Assembly (NCBI GenBank): GCA_026770585.1
Contig: MU647098.1
Coordinates: 72,141-82,213 of the forward strand
Origin: Baffinella frigidus
Lineage: Eukaryota > Cryptophyceae > Cryptomonadales > Baffinellaceae
Length of the DNA stretch: 10,073 nt
Direction of reading: 5' to 3'
Shown here: one piece after another, positions 5,436 through 10,050 of the stretch
Layout of the letters: each line of letters starts with the position of its first letter
Position numbering within the stretch: the stretch's first letter is position 1
Program-made: the position numbers and the translations under genes
The notes under the pieces: generated by a model
The model's input: the letters and a program-made list of their open reading frames with translations, nothing else
Databases searched by the model: none
Told to the model about the DNA's origin: nothing

Positions 5436-5557
5436 TACAATTTTTTAAAACTCGGAGCTTTTTAAATCTCGAATTGGAGTTTTAAAGTCCCGAGTTTTAT
5501 TATTTGTACCAGAAGTTCGGAGTTCCCTGAGATAGATTCTATTAGGAGACGGGATGA
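5389..5557. mobile_element. Foldback/MITE-like element F inserted in the tandem repeat
   Basis: The left arm TCATCCCGTCCCTTAATAGA and the reverse complement of the right arm, TCATCCCGTCTCCTAATAGA, match closely, continuing through ATCT, TCAGnGAACTCCGAA and GTACAA (about 50 bp). The interior is AT-rich with further ACTCGGAG/CTCCGAG-like pairing. Two uninterrupted units of the host repeat (near 5640 and 6125) read CCCCAAACCCTCAACC where this one reads CCCCAAAC, element, ACACCCTCAACC, so this is a true insertion with about 2-4 extra bases at the target. Confidence 0.94.
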
Positions 5558-5684
5558 ACACCCTCAACCATAAGGTCTGCGCGACACCCTCGGCTCTGCC
5601 AAACGCATTCCGTCCGGCCAGCGAGCCCTAGGTCTCCCCAAACCCTCAACCCCGGACACCTCACTGTCTCTAACTGGCCACTAG

Positions 5685-5891
5685 CCCTCACGGAAGGAAC
5701 AAACAGTCGATTTTCGACCTTTCCCCAAAGTTAATTTTGCACCAAGATTGGGACTTGTTAAGTTGTCCAGGTTGTAGCTAGGCGAATTCGCCTGGCACCA
5801 AGGACTTGTTAAGTTGTAGCCAGGCGAATTCGCCTGGCTGTCAAGGTGAATTTGAGGTCTGAAAATCGACGATTTGGTCTTTCCGTGAGGG
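5685..5891. mobile_element. Foldback/MITE-like element G
   Basis: The left end CCCTCACGGAAGGAACAAAC is inverted at the right end (read back as CCCTCACGGAAAGACCAAAT), followed by GTCGATTTTC-GACCT on both sides. The 207-bp interior contains a duplicated segment GGACTTGTTAAGTTGT and two EcoRI-centred palindromes. No ORF. Confidence 0.9.
5777..5838. repeat. Duplicated 20-bp palindrome
   Basis: GCCAGGCGAATTCGCCTGGC at 5819-5838 is a perfect 20-bp palindrome. GCTAGGCGAATTCGCCTGGC at 5777-5796 is a second copy with one mismatch. They lie 42 bp apart in a tandem duplication inside element G. Confidence 0.95.
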
Positions 5892-6553
5892 TTGGTGGGG
5901 CAGCGGTGAGTTCCCACGGGCCCTAAATTTGGACTCGAAACGCACCGCGCGCCTTCACACGATTCTCCATATGGTCTTCCCGACACTCTCGGCTTGACCA
6001 AACGCGAGAACCAGAGAGACCAGGGAGCTCTAGGTCTGCCCGGGTCCGAAAATTGGCCCGGAGTTCTCCCCCGACTCACGCCCCACCAGAACCACTCCTC
6101 TCGGCCAGGGAGCCCTAGGTCTCCCCAAACCCTCAACCACAAGGCCTGCCCGATACTCTCGGCGTGGCCAAACGTGAGAACCCGAGAGACCAGGGAGCCC
6201 TAGGTCCCCCCGAAGCACCTCCTTGCTCAGTCAGGCGTCCCTAGGTCTGCCCAACAACCTTCGCCGTGGCCAAACACACCTCGCTCGACCAGCGAATCCC
6301 AGGTCCGAAAAGGCCCCCAGTTCTCCGGGAAATGGCACCCGAGAGACCAGGGATCCCTAGGTCTCCCAGGACCATCACCTTGCCCGACCCCGGACCCCCA
6401 GGTCTGCCCGACAACTTTCGACTGGTCCAAACAACTTTCGACTTGTCCACTCCGCGCGACCCCCGCGACTCGCTCAGGACGAACCCCTCAACCCTACAAA
6501 CTCAACCATAAAGGTCGTCTCAGCACGTCCCGCCTCGAACCCCCAAACGTTAA

Positions 6554-6577
6554 ACACTCGACTCTAGAGGCGAGTGT
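6554..6577. repeat. Small hairpin
   Basis: ACACTCG and CGAGTGT form a perfect 7-bp stem with a 10-nt loop. No function is assigned. The surrounding 6441-6641 shows no coding evidence. Confidence 0.6.
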
Positions 6578-6641
6578 CGTCTCGGCCGAGAGGTCCAGTC
6601 TGACGCCAACTGTCAAGCGCTAGCGGACACATTTACTGTCA

Positions 6642-6705
6642 GGGTTTAGGGTTTAGGGTTTATGGTTAGGATTTTAGATTTTGGGTTTGGGGTTTGGGGT
6701 TTGAG
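6642..6705 (+). repeat. Interstitial telomere-like repeat, G-rich strand
   Basis: GGGTTTA repeats (three near-perfect units) degrade rightwards into GGTTAGGATTTTAGATTTTG and GGGTTTGGGGTTTGG. The orientation is that of a right-hand chromosome end. It faces the C-rich array at 6740 across only 34 bp. Confidence 0.92.
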
Positions 6706-6739
6706 CTAACGTGAGGTGCCCCGAACGCAGAGGACGACA

Positions 6740-6741
6740 CC

Positions 6742-6780
<39 letters not shown>

Positions 6781-6879
6781 ACCTTCAACCCTCAACCCTC
6801 AACCCTCAACCCTAAACCCTAAACCCTAAACCCTAAACCCTAAACCCCAAACTCTCAACCCCAAACCCTGAACCCTACA
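6740..6879 (+). repeat. Interstitial telomere-like array, C-rich strand, 20 heptamers
   Basis: Exactly 20 heptamers in unbroken register: nine CCCTCAA plus one CCTTCAA, then five CCCTAAA, then CCCCAAA, CTCTCAA, CCCCAAA, CCCTGAA and CCCTACA. Four bases (CCAG) then lead into an exon-like frame at 6884. The block change from TTGAGGG-type to TTTAGGG-type repeats is sharp. GCAGAGGACGA occurs just before the array (6728) and CAGAGGACGA just after it (6881). Confidence 0.97.
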
Positions 6880-6883
6880 CCAG

Positions 6884-7191
6884 AGGACGAGCACAGCAAG
6901 ATCAGCTTCGAGGACACGGACGGTGCCCCGATGCCGAAAAGCCCGTACGATATGGGGGGGGAGTGGGAGGGGGGCGTGGAGGAGGGTGGGGGGGAGGAGG
7001 GGGTGGGGCGGGGAGCAGTGTTCAAGAACAGGTCACTGACCACCCGCCGGAGTCCAAGGGGGTTGATCGTTTGCCCACCCCCGATTCGTCCCAATCAGTA
7101 CCAACTACGCGAAAGGGCTAGAAGGGAATCGGGAATTGTGGCCAGTTCACACATTTGTACCCTAATCCCTGAACACGAAATGCTGCAACAG
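6884..7191 (+). CDS. Exon-like ORF downstream of the telomere-like array
   Basis: After CCTACACCAG two bases precede the first full codon (phase 1). The frame begins DEHSKISFEDTDGAPMPKSP, passes a Gly/Glu-rich low-complexity run, then a basic region (NQYQLRERARRESGI), and reaches EHEMLQQ with CAG|GTGGGG at 7191/7192 as a phase-0 donor candidate. Read through, it ends at a TGA at 7228-7230. The basic region is duplicated at 7253-7290 (DLYQLRARASRKSG). No family recognised. The G-rich DNA at 6952-7016 could form quadruplex structure. The start is chosen on the AG, since the ATG at 6931 would drop the best-looking N-terminal part. Confidence 0.45.
6952..7016 (+). repeat. G-rich, purine-only tract with quadruplex potential
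   Basis: It contains many runs of three or more G within 65 bp (GGGGGGGGAGTGGGAGGGGG and onward). It is translated as Gly/Glu repeats in the frame of the exon-like ORF. Confidence 0.8.
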
Positions 7192-7441
7192 GTGGGGGGC
7201 GCGGTAAGACAACCCTCCCAACGAGTTTGAAGGAGGAGGAGTGGGTCTGATCTGTACCAACTACGCGCACGGGCTAGCAGGAAATCGGGGTCACACATTT
7301 GTACCCGAAAACTCATTTGTATCGGGTTCACACACTTGTACCCAAAACCAGTTCACATATGTGTACCCGAAACCCTGAACCCTACACCCTGCAACAGATG
7401 GGGGGCGCTGTGGGACAACCCTCCAACGAGTTAGAAGAATG
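7098..7441 (+). repeat. Tandem duplication of a composite cassette with a TTTGTACCC minisatellite
   Basis: The order GTACCAACTACGCG, CACACATTTGTACCC, CTGCAACAG-TGGGGGGCGC, ACAACCCTCC-AACGAGTT occurs twice (7098-7245 and 7253-7441), with the last part a third time at 7483-7545. The second unit carries four copies of an about 26-bp TTCACACAYTTGTACCCRAAA repeat (7290-7370) and telomere-like CCCTGAACCCTACACCCTG. Frame changes between copies leave the coding reading uncertain. Confidence 0.75.
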
Positions 7442-7529
7442 ATCAGGGGCGCGTCGCGAAGAAACCCTGAATTCCAAACCATGGAGCAGGTGGGGTACAC
7501 GATGGGACGACCCTCCAACGAGTTTGAAG

Positions 7530-7568
7530 GAGGAGGAGTGGCGCGACGAGCGCGCCATGCTCGAACAG
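7530..7568 (+). CDS. Exon-like EEEWRDE cassette, copy 1
   Basis: The peptide EEEWRDERAMLEQ ends at CAG|GTCCCC, phase 0. It is preceded by TTTGAAG, so an exon of 39 nt is possible. In the same frame the upstream sequence continues without a stop as DDPPTSLK, so the exon may be longer. Relative to copy 2, GAG/GAA and GCC/GCT are silent. The ending LEQ|GT is the same as in the RAFVKGS exons at the left of the window, which may point to a common ancestral exon end. The composition suggests a charged helix. Confidence 0.5.
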
Positions 7569-7577
7569 GTCCCCTCG

Positions 7578-7737
7578 CCACACAGCAGACTTCGAAGCGG
7601 TTTGAATCACCCCTAAGCGATAAGACCTGGGAACCTACAGTAGGCAACCCGTAGGGGCATAAGGGGGTTCCTACGGATAAGGTAAGGGAAAGGTGGCCCG
7701 ATTTGGGCCGAAACTCCCTTCGTAGCCCGCTGTGTGG
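7578..7737. mobile_element. Foldback/MITE-like element D, copy 2
   Basis: CCACACAGCAG at the left end inverts to CTGTGTGG at the right end. The interior has CTACAGTAGGCAACCCGTAG (inverted version of the core at 1140-1170), CCTACGGAT, and GGCCCGATTTGGGCC. The right 70 bp matches 1165-1237 in the same orientation. Both this copy and the first lie just downstream of an exon-like cassette ending in LEQ|GT. Confidence 0.65.
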
Positions 7738-7819
7738 GGGACCCCTCCTTCCTAGGAAGTCCACTTTGGGCATGGTCTCATTCTGTTCGTGGGCAAAAAA
7801 TCAGGATATCTAGTACAAG

Positions 7820-7853
7820 AGTGCAACGCGACGAACGCGCTATGCTCGAACAG
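7820..7853 (+). CDS. Exon-like EEEWRDE cassette, copy 2 (5'-truncated)
   Basis: After TAGTACAAG the frame reads VQRDERAMLEQ and ends CAG|GTCCCT, phase 0. The acidic EEEW start is missing. Codons shared with copy 1 differ only at silent third positions (GAA, GCT). Element B copy 3 begins 8 bp after the donor, within the presumed intron. Confidence 0.45.
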
Positions 7854-7861
7854 GTCCCTTT

Positions 7862-7991
7862 TAGCCCTGTCTCACTACTATTTCGGCTCGTCATAAATGC
7901 ATTTTGGTTACACCTTTTTACTAAATATCCTCCGAATTATTCTGCTTAAAATGTATTTTGTGGCGAGCGCAGTTGCACTGAGGCAGAGCTA
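7862..7991. mobile_element. Foldback/MITE-like element B, copy 3
   Basis: The left end TAGCCCTGTCTCACTAC and the right end CACTGAGGCAGAGCTA are imperfect inverted repeats. Internal GGCTCGTCATAAATGCATTT pairs with AAATGTATTTTGTGGCGAGC. The left half also matches 8212-8284 directly, including TTACACCTTTTTACTAAATA against its TTGCACCCTTGTAGTAAAGA. Confidence 0.85.
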
Positions 7992-7994
7992 GTC

Positions 7995-8033
7995 CAAACT
8001 CGCCCGCTTCCTCTCTGGAAGCGGGCGAGTTTG
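7995..8033. repeat. Perfect 17-bp hairpin next to an exon
   Basis: CAAACTCGCCCGCTTCC and GGAAGCGGGCGAGTTTG form a perfect stem around TCTCT. The 3' arm ends at GAGTTTG, and the next bases CAG form the acceptor-like site of EEEWRDE copy 3. In RNA the stem would sit three bases from that AG. A rho-independent terminator is ruled out by the eukaryotic context and the lack of a T-run. Confidence 0.97.
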
Positions 8034-8036
8034 CAG

Positions 8037-8078
8037 GAAGAGGAGGAGTGCCGCGAACAACGCGCCATGCTTGAACAG
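8037..8078 (+). CDS. Exon-like EEEWRDE cassette, copy 3
   Basis: After GAGTTTGCAG the frame reads EEEECREQRAMLEQ and ends CAG|GTCCCG, phase 0 at both ends, 42 nt. Compared with copy 1, TGG/TGC (W to C), GAC/GAA (D to E) and CTC/CTT are third-position changes, and GAG/CAA changes E to Q. A short remnant (TTGAACAG|GTTCCC, 8155-8162) after element C suggests a fourth copy. Confidence 0.5.
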
Positions 8079-8083
8079 GTCCC

Positions 8084-8158
8084 GCAAAAAATAAAGCGCA
8101 GGCAAAAGTCAACAATTTAGGACCAACATCGTCACTTTTTGACATTGTTTCTTTTTGA
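8084..8158. mobile_element. Element C, degenerate copy
   Basis: GGCAAAAGTCAACAATTTAG, CATCGTCACTTTTTGACATT and GTTTCTTTTT align with the centre of element C at 3000-3085 and at 8310-8370. The outer arms are lost. Confidence 0.65.
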
Positions 8159-8211
8159 ACAGGTTCCCTAGGGCACCCAGTAACCTCTTTTCGTGATCAT
8201 CCCATAAGTGG

Positions 8212-8284
8212 CCTGGCTCTGCCTGAGTAAACTTGGGCTCGCCATAAATGTATGTTAGTTGCACCCTTGTAGTAAAGATCCTGC
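8212..8284 (+). mobile_element. Element B, left half only
   Basis: CCTGGCTCTGCCTGAGTAAA through TCGCCATAAATG and GTAGTAAAGATCCT matches copies 2 and 3, then stops where element C sequence starts. A lone right-terminus-like CGCAGAGCTAGTTCC lies at 8540-8554 and could be its separated other end. Confidence 0.75.
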
Positions 8285-8408
8285 TGTGTTGGCTACGAAA
8301 AGAATGATGCCATGCCCAACGTGGACGGTTGAGTACCAGCATAGTCACCTTTTGCCACTGTTTCATTCTTTCTGCGTGGCGAACTGATGCAGACACCGCT
8401 CTAACATT
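8283..8408. mobile_element. Foldback/MITE-like element C, copy 2
   Basis: GTTGGCTACGAAAAGAATGA and, at the right, CATTCTTTCTGCGTGGCGAA with CGCTCTAACA match the copy at 2977-3121. The left outer arm is missing and is replaced by half of element B, making a chimera. Confidence 0.85.
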
Positions 8409-8410
8409 TG

Positions 8411-8480
8411 GCTGGGGCACTTGAGGAAGACAGCGGTTGGACACATGCATGTGGCACGTGGCTGGAGCACTTGAGGATGG
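8411..8480 (+). repeat. Short direct repeat GGCTGGnGCACTTGAGGA
   Basis: The motif starts at 8410 and again about 50 bp downstream (GGCTGGAGCACTTGAGGATG). A weaker GTGGCTGG relative is near 8697. No coding evidence is visible; 8485-8750 otherwise shows only a CCGTATGCCGTA/ATACGG-type partial inverted repeat near 8630-8675. Confidence 0.75.
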
Positions 8481-8755
8481 AAGTGGCTACGCAACGCTGG
8501 AATTAGGTTAGCGCCGGAATTAGGGTGTGCACCCTTAACGCAGAGCTAGTTCCCTACTTCCCCCACCGCAGGAGGATCCTCCTGCCAACGATTCAGGGTT
8601 CACTTTACTTTAAGGGTGAAGGGTGCTGCCGTATGCCGTACATCAGGGTGATACGGAATGCCATACGCCGCAATTAGGTCGTCCACTTACGTACATGTGG
8701 CTGGTGAATGCAGTTGAGGCTGGAGGTGGCGGGGCCGGACGGCGCCGTGCATGTC

Positions 8756-8873
8756 CTCCGCGAGGGTACTCCCTCCCCCGCCCCCCCCCCACACAGTGGG
8801 CTTCGACGCACATTTCGACTAGCTCTGAGCTAGTCGAAAGGTTCACTTGGGTTGTTGTTCTCCGCGAGGGTAC
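8756..8873 (+). repeat. Repeated CTCCGCGAGGGTAC flanking a palindrome
   Basis: CTCCGCGAGGGTAC occurs at 8756-8769 and 8860-8873, each followed by a C-rich stretch. In one frame both read V-L-R-E-G-T. Between them TTTCGACTAGCTC, T, GAGCTAGTCGAAA (8813-8839) is a perfect 13-bp inverted repeat. A 109-codon frame spans 8623-8952, but only the LREGT part has a second copy and I do not call the rest a gene. Confidence 0.7.
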
Positions 8874-8965
8874 CTCCCTTCCCCGCATCCCCACTCGAGC
8901 GGTGTGCAGAGAACTTGGCCTCGAAAATCATGAAACAATCCGTAAACTATGACGGTTCTGGTTAA

Positions 8966-9062
8966 AAAAACGTCAACGTTTTTCATCATTTTGGCGGCGA
9001 ACTTTTCTGCGCATCGCTCTACTGACCGCTCTTGCCACGCGTTTTGACCGCTCTTGCCACGT
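8966..9062 (+). repeat. Element C right-half remnant with palindrome and a 24-bp duplication
   Basis: AAAAACGT-CA-ACGTTTTT (8966-8983) is an 8-bp-arm palindrome. From CGTCAACGTTT to CGCTCTAC the sequence follows the right arm of element C (compare TGGCGAACT and CGCTCTAAC at 8378-8406). GACCGCTCTTGCCACG is then duplicated (9021 and 9045). Confidence 0.6.
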
Positions 9063-9106
9063 GACACGGAACCCTCCGACAGGAAAGCGTTAGGCTTTCC
9101 AGTCGA

Positions 9107-9152
9107 ACCGCTTTCCTAAACCCTGAACCCTAACCCCTGCACACTACACCAG
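9107..9152 (+). repeat. Telomere-like heptamer run ending in CCAG
   Basis: CCCTGAA, CCCTAAC, CCCTGCA, CACTACA (9121-9148) are in perfect 7-bp register, then CCAG. They are preceded by AACCGCTTTCCT, which is inverted immediately after the run (AGGAAAACGGTT, 9151-9162; 11 of 12), so the run is bracketed by a small inverted repeat. The final CAG is the acceptor candidate for the next frame. Confidence 0.85.
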
Positions 9153-9406
9153 GAAAACGGTTTGGACCGGAGCCGGGGTGGCTGCTTCAGGCGCTGAAAA
9201 CAGCAGCGAAGGTCGAAGTGGGATGGCGCAAGGTAACGCACCCCGTCAGGCTCCCATCAAGACTCTTGAGTGAACGTACCGAGCTGGTTTCCGTCGTCGT
9301 GCGGAGAAGTCACTCGATTGGGGTGCGGAGAAGTCACTCGAGTGGGGCAAGAAGTCGCCCCAATTGTGCGGAGAAGTTACTCGATTGGGGCAACTCACTG
9401 GTGTGA
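9153..9406 (+). CDS. Exon-like ORF with GWRKVTHP motif, copy 1
   Basis: After CACTACACCAG two bases precede the first full codon (phase 1). The frame reads KRFGPEPGWLLQALKTAAKV, then EVGWRKVTHPVRLPSRLLSE and a 24-bp-repeat region (VRRSHS twice), to TGA at 9404. The first 45 residues look protein-like, with a predicted amphipathic helix (WLLQALKTAAK) and many basic residues. GWRKVTHP recurs at 9414 with only silent differences (CGC/CGG, GTA/GTG). No family recognised. The tail over the small tandem repeat may not be coding. Confidence 0.5.
9299..9391 (+). repeat. 24-bp tandem repeat GTGCGGAGAAGTCACTCGAT
   Basis: Units start at 9299 and 9323 (24 bp apart) and at 9366, with a partial GAAGTCGCCCCAATT unit between. 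Twenty-four is divisible by three, so the frame keeps reading VRRSHS through the first two units. Confidence 0.9.
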
Positions 9407-9455
9407 ATCGGACGGATGGCGGAAGGTGACGCACCCGTCCTGCTCAGAGGGGCAG
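9405..9455 (+). CDS. Exon-like fragment with GWRKVTHP motif, copy 2
   Basis: The frame ESDGWRKVTHPSCSEGQ ends at CAG|GTGTAG, phase 0, again a Q|GT exon end. It lies about 190 bp from copy 1. A one-base deletion in the CACCC(C)GTC run shifts the sequence after THP relative to copy 1, so beyond the shared motif the frames differ. Confidence 0.35.
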
Positions 9456-9724
9456 GTGTAGGATGCTCTAGAGCTACACCAACTAGACAGGGGTTGAACC
9501 CGCAATGGACTCACGAGACACACGCATGCATATGCGGTGAAACCGATGTGTAGAGTTGTTGACTGATCAGAGGGTTCCTTGGTACTAGAGCCGTGCCTGG
9601 TTCAGGTATTGCTGTGGCACTAATTCATGTTTCTGTTGCGAACCATGCCATGCACCCTGATAACCGACCCTCGTCTCTATTCTCTCTCTTTGTTATATAC
9701 ATCACTTCTGTCTGAGCGCAGAAA

Positions 9725-9828
9725 CCCTAAACCCTCACCTCCAAACCCTACACACTAAACCCTAAACCCTAAACCCTAAACCCTAAACCCTAAACCCCAA
9801 AGCCTCAACCCTAAACCCTCAACACTAG
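9725..9828 (+). repeat. Interstitial telomere-like array ending in CACTAG
   Basis: Fifteen heptamers in unbroken register from 9725, seven of them perfect CCCTAAA, with variants CCCTCAC, CTCCAAA, CCCTACA, CACTAAA, CCCCAAA, GCCTCAA and CCCTCAA. The last, CACTAGA, contains the AG that directly precedes an exon-like frame at 9829. The array is preceded by TTCTGTCTGAGCGCAG, also acceptor-like. The DNA from about 9462 to 9715 shows no gene. Confidence 0.96.
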
Positions 9829-9880
9829 ACGGAGGAGGAGATGGCGGGATACGGGATCGAAGAGGCATGCTCCGGACACG
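9829..9880 (+). CDS. Exon-like TEEEMAGYG cassette, copy 1
   Basis: Directly after CACTAG the frame reads TEEEMAGYGIEEACSG. All six DNA differences from the copy at 9978 lie at third codon positions; four are silent and two are Glu/Asp exchanges. This is the strongest coding signal in the window. The frame stays open past 9880, but the exon end is unknown (a GT lies at 9893). A second frame, offset by two bases, is also open across this region and joins copy 2 in frame. Confidence 0.55.
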
Positions 9881-9915
9881 GAAAGGGCGAGGAGTTGCGT
9901 TTCACCGGGACACGC

Positions 9916-10050
9916 ACACTCCTTTCGTACCACGAAACGAAGCGTTGCGTTCTGACATCCCCGTTTGGCGTGAACAGACGGATGAGGAGATGGCGGGGTA
10001 CGGGATCGATGAGGCGTGTTCTGGGGAGATGCCTCCTGTGTGGGGCGAAG
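9916..10050 (+). CDS. Exon-like frame with TDEEMAGYG cassette, copy 2
   Basis: The frame containing TDEEMAGYGIDEACSGEMPP is open upstream and reads DTHTPFVPRNEALRSDIPVW, then REQ, before the cassette. That upstream part resembles the EHTHRV exons near 1776 and 2049 (THR, EAR, VPVWNEQ), suggesting one domain spread over the locus. The frame ends WGE-G with GAAG|GTCAACC at 10050/10051, a phase-1 donor. The presumed intron beyond starts in telomere-like CCCTACACCCTCAACCCT and runs off the window. Exact 5' boundary unknown; function unknown. Confidence 0.5.

Larger units (their letters stand above)
5328..6440 (+). repeat. Degenerate tandem repeat with core GAGCCCTAGGTCT
   Basis: About nine units share a core resembling GACCAGGGAGCCCTAGGTCT, preceded by a CTCGGC-TTGACCAAACG segment. 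Cores lie near 5362, 5619, 6018, 6104, 6189, 6230, 6288, 6345 and 6388. Spacing is irregular (about 40-115 bp away from insertions) and units contain short CCCTCAACC telomere-like bits. Two foldback elements interrupt the array. Minus-strand frames give Gly/Pro/Leu-rich peptides (GDLGLPG) that merely mirror the repeat. Confidence 0.85.

Noticed and set aside
5681-6450. Minus-strand ORFs with repeated GDLGLPG and GRPRAPWS peptides, superficially collagen-like
   Set aside because: They mirror the degenerate CCTAGGTCT tandem repeat, lack a consistent three-residue period and are interrupted by foldback elements.
7291-7773. 160-codon minus-strand ORF sharing PLCPYGLPTVGS with a plus-strand frame near 1140
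   Set aside because: The shared peptide is the foldback core of element D read in both orientations, not a conserved protein.
7995-8033. Hairpin as a bacterial transcription terminator
   Set aside because: No T-run follows and the window has no bacterial gene organisation.
8623-8952. 109-codon plus-strand ORF as a gene
   Set aside because: Only VLREGT has a second copy; the rest crosses a C-run and a palindrome, and composition gives no support.
9470-9535. tRNA-like stretch with GGGTTGAACCC
   Set aside because: No acceptor stem, D-arm or anticodon arm can be fitted; the motif is a short chance palindrome.
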